A stretch of 64,000 nucleotides of DNA from Akkermansiaceae bacterium UBA956 (lineage in GTDB: Bacteria; Verrucomicrobiota; Verrucomicrobiia; Verrucomicrobiales; Akkermansiaceae): NCBI GenBank assembly GCA_002293145.1, contig DBCO01000014.1, positions 3,401-67,400 of the forward strand. Direction: 5' to 3'. The position numbers and the translations under genes were made by a program. Within the stretch, counting starts at the first letter, position 1, and each line of letters opens with the position of its first letter. The notes under the pieces were generated by a model. The model was not told the origin of the DNA, did no database searches, and was given only the letters and a program-made list of their open reading frames with translations. This document shows positions 19,301 to 27,165 of the stretch, piece by piece.

Positions 19301-21497
19301 CGAGCTCTTACTGTTCACCAACACCAACCGAATGAGTAACGACAGCTTTCCTGCGACGGTGATCGAGGACGAAAAAGTGATCTACTATGCTTGCAATATG
19401 CGACTCAAAGGAAGCGCATTCGGCCGATACAGCGGAACCGAGTTCGGTTACAACATCGGTTTTCCCACAGGTCGCCTCTTCCGCGGCGTGCACGATAGCG
19501 TTAGCATCGAGCGGGCAGGAAACATGAAGGAGATCGTAGCTAAACACCTTCTCAACCGCGCGGGCGGCGGCTACTGGAGTCAATACGACGACGTAGCGAA
19601 AGTAAACGGCCCGGGCGTTTCCGGCATCGCTCTGATCGCCTCCAGCCGAACCACTAATGCCTTTCTCCAAAGCCTCTTTCCCGAGCTTTCCACTGGCACG
19701 GTTTTCAACCACGAGTTGCTCTATCAACCTAACGGAACCGTTGATGGCAACGAGCGCAGCCTCAAGCTGAACAATCCATACAATCATAACCGCGGAACTT
19801 ACGATCTGGCCGATCGCGGCACCGACAAGGAGGCTTACCGCTGGGGCTGGCAGATCCGCAGCAAGCGGCGCAACGACAACTACGACAGCATTGTGCGGTT
19901 AAACCGCGCCTTCGCGCTCAGCGGTTCGGCGTTCACTGCCGAGATCTCGGAAACGATCGACGTGGACCAATGGATGCGCACCTGGGCGATCATGGGACTT
20001 TACGGCAATGACGATCAGTTCGGGCGACTTTACGCGCACAATTGGCGGCTTTATCAACGGCCTACCGACGGCCGACTGATCGCCTTGCCATGGGACCTCG
20101 ACCGCGCCTTCAACCTCGGCACGAATTCGTCCTTGGTGGCGACCGACTCTAAGATTACCAATCTTTTTGCCGTTCCTGCCTACAAACGTGCCTTCGATCT
20201 TCATCTGCTCGATCTGGTGAGGACCACCTTCAATACGGACTATCTCACATCGTGGATTGACCACCTCGGTCTCGTTGCCGGCGAGTCTGCCGAGTTCGCG
20301 GGGCTGCCAGGGTATGTCGGGAGCCGCTCCAGCTTCGCACTGAGCACCTTGCCAGCGCAACTGCCTTTCGCGATCACAACGAACGGCGGCAACGGATTTT
20401 CCACGGCCAATAATACGGTCATTCTCACAGGAAATGGCTGGAGCGACGTGGCGACTATCTCGCGGGATGGAATTTCCACACCGCTCCAGATCAACTGGAC
20501 TGGACCCACGAGTTGGTCCGTAACAGTATCCTTGAACTTAGGTCTGAATACGATTTCACTGACAGCACGGAATCCTCAGGATGTGGTCACAGGGACCGAC
20601 CAGATCACGGTGACTAGCTCCGCGACATCGGTTCCCGCCTCTTCTTCGAATCTAGTGGTCAGCGAGCTTCACTACAATCCGCTGACCGCCACATCCGCCG
20701 ATAATGCGGCAGGTTTTTCGACAGGAGACTTTGAATACATCGAGCTAATGAACCTCAGTCTGACTCAGCCGGTGAACCTAACAAATGTCCGTTTTGACCA
20801 AGGTATTTCCTACGAATTCACGGACACCATCATCCTGCCGCAAGGCGGGCGAATTGTGTTGCCTCGCCTTGCCGCAGCTTTTGCCCGACGACACCCGAAT
20901 ATTCCGTTTGCAGGGCAGTTCTATGACAGTACCGATCCGGCAGCAAACCAGTTCAGCAACGGCGGAGAGATGATCACTCTACTTGCTGCAAACGGACAGG
21001 TGATCCAATCTTTCACCTACGACGACTTCGTGCCATGGCCTCTGGAGGCGGACGGCGCAGGCCCCTCGCTTGTGTTGATCTCGCCCTCATCGAATCCAGA
21101 TCCAAATAACCCACTTAACTGGAGGGCGAGTACCACCACGTCGGGGAATCCGGGCACTAGCGACAGTCTACCCGCATTTACCGGGGAGACGCATGCGGAC
21201 AGCAACGGCAATTATCGCGCAGATTTGTTAGACTACGCACTAGGAAATGGTGCTTCACCCTCGGCGGTACCAACCGTGGACGGGGGATTTGTCTTCACCT
21301 TCGAACGTGACAGGCTTGCGCAAGCGATGGTGGAGATCGAGCGTTCCACCGATCTCATCTCATGGGAAACAGTCAACAACGGCGGAATCCTATCACGCGT
21401 TGCGACCGGTGCTTCGATCGAACTCATTGGAATCGCTGTTCCGCCACCAAGCCAACCGACAAACCGACTGTTCTTGCGATTGAAGGTGACGAAGTGA
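16365..21497 (+). CDS. Giant secreted lamin-tail / CotH domain protein
   Basis: A 1,710-residue secreted protein. An N-terminal signal peptide (about 12-31, FSRLFLTLLLSSRLLAAG) precedes lamin-tail modules near 36 (VVINEIHYNP), 420 (VAFHELSG), 536 (IVINEVLHTP) and 1430 (LVVSELHYNP). A carbohydrate-binding-like segment lies near 735-840 and an Ig-like segment near 865. The CotH kinase-like region spans about 970-1330, with MRLKGSAFGRYS and the PWDLDRAF motif near 1240. The C terminus (NYRADLLDYALGNG, then RLFLRLKVTK) resembles the sorting-type ends of PVC extracellular proteins. Start is GTG with a weak Shine-Dalgarno; GTG at 16374 is an alternative. Probable surface or matrix protein. Confidence 0.9.
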   Translation: MPAVHTGITLIRDYFSRLFLTLLLSSRLLAAGDSVVVINEIHYNPANPLLEYVELHNELSVNVDLSGWRFDGGLTYAFPEGTVIPARGYRVVAREPAALAAATGASGLLGPFEGALANEGETLRLWNNNGALRTQTAPPSPPAANELWSLDIHGDGVGGVFGQVPPATMSGAESASGIGNVWNALTLASHPATSVNPSISSIVNSSGAATALSFSIAGTISGFTYASSGGSTNLYNDYLFLNAGNSAASITWQIGGAPLGKTYSMWLYGSSARSVRIKVDANGNGTLTDDVAVIAPAGGGVRVNGIVPQASGLIIGNADAPDGETNWSGFQLFVSAVGGGTSFDLGSHDTGLERRRLMDEISYGDRGDWPVGPDGSGYTLAKIEPRAGNGFENWATSMQVNGTPGALNFSSPSDAVGPSVAFHELSGATDPVFRAELHNYGTSSVNLAAWMIRSEAMSYTFPAASLAAGAYLVIDETQLGFRPVAGTPLFLLSPARLADGARVETNLRARLTASGRWQVPTGPNFGIANSFAIEQNIVINEVLHTPFDGGDEEWLELKNKGLTAIDIGGWRLSGGISFTFPASTIIPAGDFLVVAKNSTALLSKYPGRPVIGNYSGQLGGSERILLEDTNRNLADEVSYSENAPWPVNADRGGSSIELRDAASDNATPEAWGDSTTGHLGAWQNIVYQGVATDDGIGNDAFRDFMLGMLDQGEVLIDDLSVRESPTGTNVEFLEFRNFESDTIGLPPAGWRCLGTHGQGRTRVVVDPDNPSNKCLKVVATGQTEDKHNRIETTFLNSQTVVVGRTYQISFLARWLSGSNQVNTRLYFNFLQKTSLLGVGNLWGTPGVENSIVTANAGPAIQAMTHQPAVPTAGESVTVSAKISDPQGLATPQVRYRVGSGSWQSVTMSLNSSGSYQATLPGQSAGSLVAFHVRAADASGGVSDYPAGGESGGAFYRVANGDADTSGIRGNLRVLISPESELLLFTNTNRMSNDSFPATVIEDEKVIYYACNMRLKGSAFGRYSGTEFGYNIGFPTGRLFRGVHDSVSIERAGNMKEIVAKHLLNRAGGGYWSQYDDVAKVNGPGVSGIALIASSRTTNAFLQSLFPELSTGTVFNHELLYQPNGTVDGNERSLKLNNPYNHNRGTYDLADRGTDKEAYRWGWQIRSKRRNDNYDSIVRLNRAFALSGSAFTAEISETIDVDQWMRTWAIMGLYGNDDQFGRLYAHNWRLYQRPTDGRLIALPWDLDRAFNLGTNSSLVATDSKITNLFAVPAYKRAFDLHLLDLVRTTFNTDYLTSWIDHLGLVAGESAEFAGLPGYVGSRSSFALSTLPAQLPFAITTNGGNGFSTANNTVILTGNGWSDVATISRDGISTPLQINWTGPTSWSVTVSLNLGLNTISLTARNPQDVVTGTDQITVTSSATSVPASSSNLVVSELHYNPLTATSADNAAGFSTGDFEYIELMNLSLTQPVNLTNVRFDQGISYEFTDTIILPQGGRIVLPRLAAAFARRHPNIPFAGQFYDSTDPAANQFSNGGEMITLLAANGQVIQSFTYDDFVPWPLEADGAGPSLVLISPSSNPDPNNPLNWRASTTTSGNPGTSDSLPAFTGETHADSNGNYRADLLDYALGNGASPSAVPTVDGGFVFTFERDRLAQAMVEIERSTDLISWETVNNGGILSRVATGASIELIGIAVPPPSQPTNRLFLRLKVTK

Positions 21498-21512
21498 TAG
21501 TCAATCTATTTG

Positions 21513-21890
21513 CTACTTGTTGAAATATGTCGCTCGCAGTAGTTCCATGACCATTGCCAATTCATCTTCTCCGGGCGGACGATCCCAGATGAGAAAACGA
21601 GCGATTTCGCCGTCGAAGGATTCTTGACCAGGGTGCGGGATTGCATCGCGTTCTTGGCCCATAGTCATGCGCGATGCATTGGCTTTCTGATTCACTTGGA
21701 AATCAATCGAGCTAACTGATTTAGCCTGATTCAAAAAAAGTTCGAGCTTCGCCATTCCGTCACCCTCCCCCATTCGCCCCGCGTTCAGGTGGAACTTAAC
21801 AGTCTCCAACTTTGAACCGATCAGTTGCGGATTATTCACATCAAAGCGACCATAAATAAGCCATCGATGACAAGAAGCATATGTTTGCAA
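21513..21890 (-). pseudogene. C-terminal fragment of a LamG/concanavalin-like protein
   Basis: The 125-residue frame looks like only the last part of a LamG-type domain: WLIYGRFDVNN, KLELFLNQ, and the closing strand FDGEIARFLIWDRPPGEDE. It has only a TTG as possible start, and the frame continues upstream into the kinase gene's 3' end without a start codon. The beginning of the domain is missing. I interpret it as a remnant left downstream of the thiamine operon. A very short intact gene is possible but less likely. Confidence 0.45.
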
Positions 21891-21898
21891 GTCAGATT

Positions 21899-22408
21899 CT
21901 ATGAGAACTTCATCACTGCCTCCGCCGCCAGCTTTAGGCGCTCAGGACCATTACCGGAAATCACTTGATAGTCCCTTCCTGTTTCCCGCACGGCAGCTAG
22001 ATGTTTTTCAAACAGCTCGCCCCTGTCATCGCGAGCTTCGCGGAGAGGATCAAATTCCCAAGGAAGGTCAGGCGTGCAAACGAGATAGACATGATCCTGC
22101 TCGGCAGCCGCCGACTCTCGCAACCATGGTTCGCATCGTGAAAATGCTACCTCGCACCAGACGAGATAGTTTTGCAAATCGGTATCATAGAGCGCCAATG
22201 AGGTCGTTGATGGAACTTGCTCTTGCTGATACAATAAATGACCTCGCGCGATTTCGTGCACAAGATCACAATCATATTGTGGCCCGTATTTCTCCAAATA
22301 GAGACGGGCGTATTCGAGCGCGTAGCGCAACCGAAACCGTTCCGCTAAGGCGAGAGTCAGTGTCGTTTTTCCCGATGACTCTGGCCCTGTGATTACGATT
22401 CTTCTCAT
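21899..22408 (-). CDS. NadR-like P-loop kinase, candidate thiamine kinase
   Basis: A 169-residue AAA_28/NadR-type P-loop kinase with Walker A GPESSGKTT at residues 7-15, EYARLYLEKYGPQYD and LALYDTDLQNYLVW. The C-terminal domain of NadR phosphorylates nicotinamide riboside. Here the gene is the last of an operon under a TPP riboswitch and overlaps the transporter gene by ATGA (22405-22408), so translation is coupled. I infer it phosphorylates imported thiamine or a precursor rather than nicotinamide riboside. The frame is open to 22447, but the overlap start at 22408 leads straight into MRRIVITGPESSGKT, the family N terminus. Confidence 0.85.
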   Translation of the reverse strand: MRRIVITGPESSGKTTLTLALAERFRLRYALEYARLYLEKYGPQYDCDLVHEIARGHLLYQQEQVPSTTSLALYDTDLQNYLVWCEVAFSRCEPWLRESAAAEQDHVYLVCTPDLPWEFDPLREARDDRGELFEKHLAAVRETGRDYQVISGNGPERLKLAAEAVMKFS

Positions 22409-23019
22409 GCCATCCCCTCCCTCATCGTGCGCCGCCATGACCACCATCCATACACACCAAGGATCAGAAAAAATCCATACTGCGCGGCATATATGGGCGA
22501 TTCCTTAAGGAGGTAAATATGGATACCTAAGGCATTGACGATCACCCAAACAAGCCAGTTTTCCATGCGCTTTCTCGCTTGAAGAAGTTGCGCAAAGTAA
22601 CTTAACACAGTAGTGATTGCATCACGCCAAAGTAAGGCCGGTGGCGTCATCCAAGAAACATGTTCGGAGAAAAGCTTAACGCTACTTCCCCACAACAACA
22701 CTGCCACCAGCGCACCAATCAGCAAGAACATTTGCTGTCGTCGTGTTAGCCATCTCGGACGGAACGATTCCTCCACGCTGCCATGCCGATGCCAGGTGAA
22801 CCAGCAATAGAGCTGCAGCGGCACATACGACACATACAGGATCCCATCAGAAACTAAATTCCAACGCGTAAATGCCAGCCACGCTGAGATCAGAGCCCAC
22901 AGGATTCCCAGCGGCCAGCCAAGGATGTTTTGCCGCGCGATCAGAATCACGCTCACCACCGCCAACGCGGTGCCGATGTACTCTGGTGCCTGACCTGCTA
23001 AGAATCCCTGTTCATCCAT
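22405..23019 (-). CDS. PnuC/PnuT family vitamin transporter
   Basis: A 204-residue inner-membrane transporter with about seven helices: EYIGTALAVVSVILIARQN, WPLGILWALISAWLAF, YVSYVPLQLYCWFTW, and the PnuC signature NWLVWVIVNALGIHIYL. PnuC takes up nicotinamide riboside by facilitated diffusion with trapping by a kinase; PnuT relatives carry thiamine in Bacteroidota and gamma-proteobacteria under TPP control. Position between a TonB receptor and a P-loop kinase, downstream of a TPP riboswitch, makes the thiamine assignment the likely one. Start ATG at 23019, 14 bp after the receptor stop. Confidence 0.92.
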   Translation of the reverse strand: MDEQGFLAGQAPEYIGTALAVVSVILIARQNILGWPLGILWALISAWLAFTRWNLVSDGILYVSYVPLQLYCWFTWHRHGSVEESFRPRWLTRRQQMFLLIGALVAVLLWGSSVKLFSEHVSWMTPPALLWRDAITTVLSYFAQLLQARKRMENWLVWVIVNALGIHIYLLKESPIYAAQYGFFLILGVYGWWSWRRTMREGMA

Positions 23020-23033
23020 ATACGAAAAATATG

Positions 23034-25193
23034 TTAGAAATCGCGCCGCACCGTGATACCGATCTGACGGGGCTGAGCAAGCGACTCATAGCGACGGGTG
23101 GCATATCCCACATCGGGATCATTACCAAAATTGAATACACGTTGGGTGTAATCTTCATCTAACAAGTTTCTTGCCCACAGACTCAGCGTCCAATCATCTT
23201 TGGCGTAACCGATGCTGGCATTGACGTTGAAAAATCCATCGCGTTTTTCATTGTGATCATTCGATTCAAAAAACTCGCTGCGCCCCGTGAGATCCAGCGT
23301 GCTAAAGAATCCCGATTCGTGCTGATACCGACCTCCCAGCGACCATGTATACGCAGGAGTCGCAGCTAATTCACGACCACCGCCGGTGCCGCCTTTTGAT
23401 AAAGTATACTCATCGATCGATGACGTCATCACGCCGATGCTACTGAAGAGAAAGAGCTCGTCGTTGACTTGCAAATTGGACTCGATTTCCACGCCAGTTA
23501 TGTAGGCATCGCCACCATTTTCCTCGGCAAAGCTAAATTCGCCGCCCACACCATCAGAATACCGCACCTGAGTGTTGTTACGCTCGAGATAAAATCCGGT
23601 GATCGCAGAGGTAAAGCGACCATCCATCCAGTTGCCGCGCATTCCCACCTCGTAATTCCACAGGTCCTCCGTATCAAAAGTCAGCGGGTCTGTGGCGGGA
23701 TCGATTTCGCGCGCGTCCAAATTTAAACCACCTGCTTTATAGCCAAGCGCAATCGAGGCAAAACCTAACAGACGATCATTCAAGTCGTGCTCATAGGTCA
23801 CCTTCCCACCAAACATGGTATCGGTAAAATCCGCAGAAAACGAATCTCCATTTCGCGGGTTCAAGCTATCCGCCGTAGTGTCCACATGCTCCAAACGCAG
23901 CCCCATGATCAAACGATTACGTTCGGATAAATCATGCCCTGCCTGACCAAAGATCGCATAGTTTTCCGAGGTGTAATCCGTATCTAAGCGCGGCACCCGA
24001 TCCGTCTCGCCCCGCAGATATTCGCTCGTTTCGTCAGTCACGCCCACAAAGGCCCCCAGCGTCCAGCGATCAATCAGCCCGAACACTCGCTCTGCATCAG
24101 GTGCCGAATCCAAGCGCACTTCCTGTGAGAAATTTTTGCGCTCACGATCCAACTCACTAATACCTTGATAGGACGCCGAGGTCCAGTCCTCATCATAACT
24201 GTAAAAAGAGTCCGTGTTAGTGCCTGAAGTAATCGAAGTGAGTTTAGCTCCCTGCCAACCATCATAGGTCACGCGCACGCTACCGCCAAGTGATCGCTGA
24301 AAGTCCCGCCCTGGTTCATCGCTGAAAGTATGCGAACCATTGTTATCGAGAGCAAATTCATCATAGCCATTGTCGAGATATGCATGAAAAGTCGTCGCAT
24401 CCACACGTAGGTCTGAACTCGGATTCCAGGTCAAGCCCAGGCGCGAAGTCCATTCATCCAGTGCGTTTGTATCTTGGTTCAAAAACACATTGCGGCGGAA
24501 GCCATCGCTCTGATTCCGATAAAGCGAAAAGCGGAACATCAACTCCTCGGGATCGCGCTGCAACAAAGGACCGCCAAAGGCCATACCTGCTGCAAATAGA
24601 TCATCCTGCCCAGCCGTCACTTCGGTGCGGCCTGTCCAGTGTGGCGTTGGGCTGGCAGAAGTCATGCGCACCATCCCACCAGCTGCATTCACGCCAAACG
24701 CTCCCGCCTGCGGTCCGCGCAGCACCTCAACTTGCTCCATATCAAACGCACTCGCCACCGATGCGATGCCCGTGAAATCGATATCATCCACAACGAAGCG
24801 AACGGAGAAATCCGGAGACTCCCCCTCAAACTGAGAATTCTCCCCCATGCCGCGAAGCTGGAAATACCGCGGACGCGAGGTGCCGCCCGTGGATGTCAGA
24901 TTGGGCGTGCGCTCGATCAAATCCGCAAAATGCCGAATGTTCGGATTCTTCAAGCTTTCCGCATCATATACAGAAACACTGGCTGGAATATCGCTCAATA
25001 GTGATTGCCATAAGTCCGAGGTGACGACCATCTCTTTGAGTTCCTCAGTTTGCGGAGGTTGTCCCTCTGTTTTCTGCTCGATCTCTTGCGAAAATCCGCA
25101 GGCCATCGATAAGAGGCTCAGGGATCCCAACGAAAAATTACGCGTGTAAGATGATGTGCTGTAAGTCATAATGGTAGTGTGTTTGAAAAACAT
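23034..25193 (-). CDS. TonB-dependent outer-membrane receptor (probably thiamine)
   Basis: A 719-residue receptor with a signal peptide (FSLGSLSLLSMACGFSQ), a TonB-box-like region (EELKEMVVTSD), and a plug domain at about 60-165 (SVYDAESL, VVDDIDFTG, VEVLRGPQAGAFGVNAAGGMV). The beta-barrel ends in RQIGITVRRDF with the terminal aromatic Phe needed for outer-membrane assembly. A TPP riboswitch lies 90 bp upstream, so it most likely imports thiamine or a phosphorylated or precursor form. First gene of the receptor-transporter-kinase operon. ATG 25169 is an alternative start that removes eight residues. Confidence 0.93.
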   Translation of the reverse strand: MFFKHTTIMTYSTSSYTRNFSLGSLSLLSMACGFSQEIEQKTEGQPPQTEELKEMVVTSDLWQSLLSDIPASVSVYDAESLKNPNIRHFADLIERTPNLTSTGGTSRPRYFQLRGMGENSQFEGESPDFSVRFVVDDIDFTGIASVASAFDMEQVEVLRGPQAGAFGVNAAGGMVRMTSASPTPHWTGRTEVTAGQDDLFAAGMAFGGPLLQRDPEELMFRFSLYRNQSDGFRRNVFLNQDTNALDEWTSRLGLTWNPSSDLRVDATTFHAYLDNGYDEFALDNNGSHTFSDEPGRDFQRSLGGSVRVTYDGWQGAKLTSITSGTNTDSFYSYDEDWTSASYQGISELDRERKNFSQEVRLDSAPDAERVFGLIDRWTLGAFVGVTDETSEYLRGETDRVPRLDTDYTSENYAIFGQAGHDLSERNRLIMGLRLEHVDTTADSLNPRNGDSFSADFTDTMFGGKVTYEHDLNDRLLGFASIALGYKAGGLNLDAREIDPATDPLTFDTEDLWNYEVGMRGNWMDGRFTSAITGFYLERNNTQVRYSDGVGGEFSFAEENGGDAYITGVEIESNLQVNDELFLFSSIGVMTSSIDEYTLSKGGTGGGRELAATPAYTWSLGGRYQHESGFFSTLDLTGRSEFFESNDHNEKRDGFFNVNASIGYAKDDWTLSLWARNLLDEDYTQRVFNFGNDPDVGYATRRYESLAQPRQIGITVRRDF

Positions 25194-25282
25194 TCACACC
25201 ACTCAGCAGCCAGAGAAAGATCACCACTGTAAAAAGTCCGCAGGCATTTTCGCCAGCAGAAAAATAGAACAATAGATCTCTC

Positions 25283-25368
25283 GCTCTCGACTTCCTACGG
25301 CGGTGCGAACCGCATCAGGTTCCAAGGGTCCTTCGTATGAAGTCTCAGCCGTGCTCTCGTGATAAAAC
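25283..25368 (-). promoter_or_regulatory. TPP riboswitch (THI element)
   Basis: On the minus strand the conserved core is present in order: CACGGCTGAGACTTC (P2/J2-3 and the CUGAGA pyrimidine-sensor loop), then GGACCCTTGGAACCTGATG, then CACCGCCGTAGGAAG (pyrophosphate-sensor side). These are the hallmark THI-box elements. The outer P1 stem was not clearly resolved by eye. It lies 90-175 bp upstream of the TonB receptor and should repress the three-gene operon when TPP is abundant. Confidence 0.92.
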
Positions 25369-25609
25369 ACCGCCCCCCTGTCAAGATTGCGCCCAATCCC
25401 TACAACTGAACGTTTGCCATAGCAAGAAGAAAAATTCTCAGGACATTTTCATACCATCACTGCAACGGTGGCTTAAGCTCGATAGTGATTCATTCACAAA
25501 GCAATTTCAGGTGACGTCAAAAAAATCGTCGCGAAACGCTTGATAAGATGAGAATTCAACCACAATTTTCACTAGCCCGATTGCGCGATCTTCGTTTACC
25601 ATCGCTCCC

Positions 25610-26320
25610 ATGCCAACATCCTTTGCTGTTTTCTCTGCCACCCATGGCATCGCTGTGATGCTGGGTTTTCTGGTATTGGCAGGATTTATGATCATCGCCC
25701 GATATTCCGCACGCGGAAAAACCATCGTCACAGGATTGCTCGCATTTTTCTGTCTCGCCGCCTATGGCTATTCGCAATGGGCCTGGTCCACTTGCACAGA
25801 ACCGACCTCGCTAGATAGCATTTTGCCCTTTCATCTCTGTGACTTCGCAGGTTTTCTTGCGGGCTATGCGCTGTTAAGTAGAAAACCCCTAGCACGCGAA
25901 CTGACCTTCTACTGGGGCCTCGCTGGCACACTGCAAGGATTGATCACCCCCGCTCTCGCGTATGATCTCCCCCACCCAACATTCTTCACCTTCTTTCTCC
26001 ATCACTTTGCCATCGTCGGCTCGGCCTTGTTTTTGCCCATATGCGATAGCTGGCGTCCGCAGCAGCCCTTTTACAAAAGCCCGCTGCGAGCGTTTTTGTG
26101 GATCAATCTCTATCTGATTTTTGCAGGCACGCTGAATTTTTTGTTAGGAACCAACTTCGGATTCCTCGCACATCCGCCAATCAATCCCAGCCTGATCGAC
26201 CATCTCGGTCCCTGGCCATGGTACATCGTTTCCTTCGAAATCATAGGTCTTGCGCTGTTTTTTCTACTCACTCTGCCTTTTATCGGCAAAAATCGCGCCA
26301 CTGGCTCAATCGCGGGTTGA
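25610..26320 (+). CDS. TIGR02206/YwaF-like membrane protein
   Basis: A 236-residue integral membrane protein with seven hydrophobic segments. LPFHLCDFAGFLAGY near 68, FYWGLAGTLQGLITP and FFTFFLHHFAIVGSALFLP fit the TIGR02206/YwaF family, whose role is unknown. The conserved His in HLCD and the paired His in LHHF are in membrane segments. It is divergent from the TonB operon and its riboswitch, and the next gene starts 34 bp downstream in the same direction, perhaps co-transcribed. Confidence 0.85.
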   Translation: MPTSFAVFSATHGIAVMLGFLVLAGFMIIARYSARGKTIVTGLLAFFCLAAYGYSQWAWSTCTEPTSLDSILPFHLCDFAGFLAGYALLSRKPLARELTFYWGLAGTLQGLITPALAYDLPHPTFFTFFLHHFAIVGSALFLPICDSWRPQQPFYKSPLRAFLWINLYLIFAGTLNFLLGTNFGFLAHPPINPSLIDHLGPWPWYIVSFEIIGLALFFLLTLPFIGKNRATGSIAG

Positions 26321-26353
26321 AATTTTCTGGAAAAACACGAAGCTTTCCAGCGC

Positions 26354-27109
26354 ATGGCCACTAACACCACACGACCCGCCGGAAAAAAAGTCCTCCTCAT
26401 GGGCACCTGCCTCTGCGACGCCTTCTATGACGACGTCGCTCGCGCTACCGTAGAAGTGCTAGAATATCTCGGTGTGGAAGTCGTTTTCCCCGAAAACCAA
26501 ACCTGCTGCGGCCAACCTGCTTTCAACTCGGGCGATTGGAATGCCTCACGCAAGGTCGCTATGCACACCGCGAAAGTGTTCGCTGGCGATCTTCCGGTCA
26601 TCGTCCCCAGCGGTTCCTGCGCGGCCATGTGTTTCCACGGTAATCCGCTGCAATTCGAAGAATGCCCCGATCCCTCGATCGACTCTCTCGCCAACCGCAC
26701 CTGGGAAATCATGGACTTCATCGTCCACGGCCTTGGCATAACCACCTGGCCCGGCAAGTTGCCAGAACCCATCAAGATCGCCTTCCACCGCTCCTGCCAC
26801 TCACGCGGCTCTTGCTCGGGCGAATCCACTCGCACCCTGCTTTCCTCGATCGAAAATGTCACCCTCATGCCCTTCGGCCAGTCCGAGCAATGCTGTGGCT
26901 TCGGTGGCACCTTCTCCGTAACCTTTCCCCACATTTCCGGAAAAATGGGTACGCTCAAGCTCGACCACGTTCTCGAACAACATCCTGACCTCCTCATCAG
27001 CGGCGACATGTCCTGCCTCATGCACCTCTCCGGACTCGCCACCACCCAAGGCCGCCCCGTCCCCATAAAACACGCCATCCAAATCCTCCGCGACTCTCTC
27101 GCTCTCTAA
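26354..27109 (+). CDS. (Fe-S)-binding CCG-domain protein, LutA-like
   Basis: 251 residues with two cysteine-rich CCG domains: NQTCCGQPAFNSGD near 48, SCAAMC near 87, then HRSCHSRG near 147, EQCCGFGGTFSVTFP near 175 and GDMSCLMH near 215. This is the LutA / GlpC C-terminal type, which in Bacillus works with LutB and LutC to oxidise L-lactate. LutB and LutC are not in this window, so it may act with partners elsewhere or as another oxidoreductase subunit. It lies 57 bp before ffh; the gap repeats the string ACTTTCCGACC. Confidence 0.9.
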   Translation: MATNTTRPAGKKVLLMGTCLCDAFYDDVARATVEVLEYLGVEVVFPENQTCCGQPAFNSGDWNASRKVAMHTAKVFAGDLPVIVPSGSCAAMCFHGNPLQFEECPDPSIDSLANRTWEIMDFIVHGLGITTWPGKLPEPIKIAFHRSCHSRGSCSGESTRTLLSSIENVTLMPFGQSEQCCGFGGTFSVTFPHISGKMGTLKLDHVLEQHPDLLISGDMSCLMHLSGLATTQGRPVPIKHAIQILRDSLAL

Positions 27110-27165
27110 CGGATTTTAAGCATCCCGACTTTCCGACCTTAAACTTTCAGACTTTCCGACCCAAT

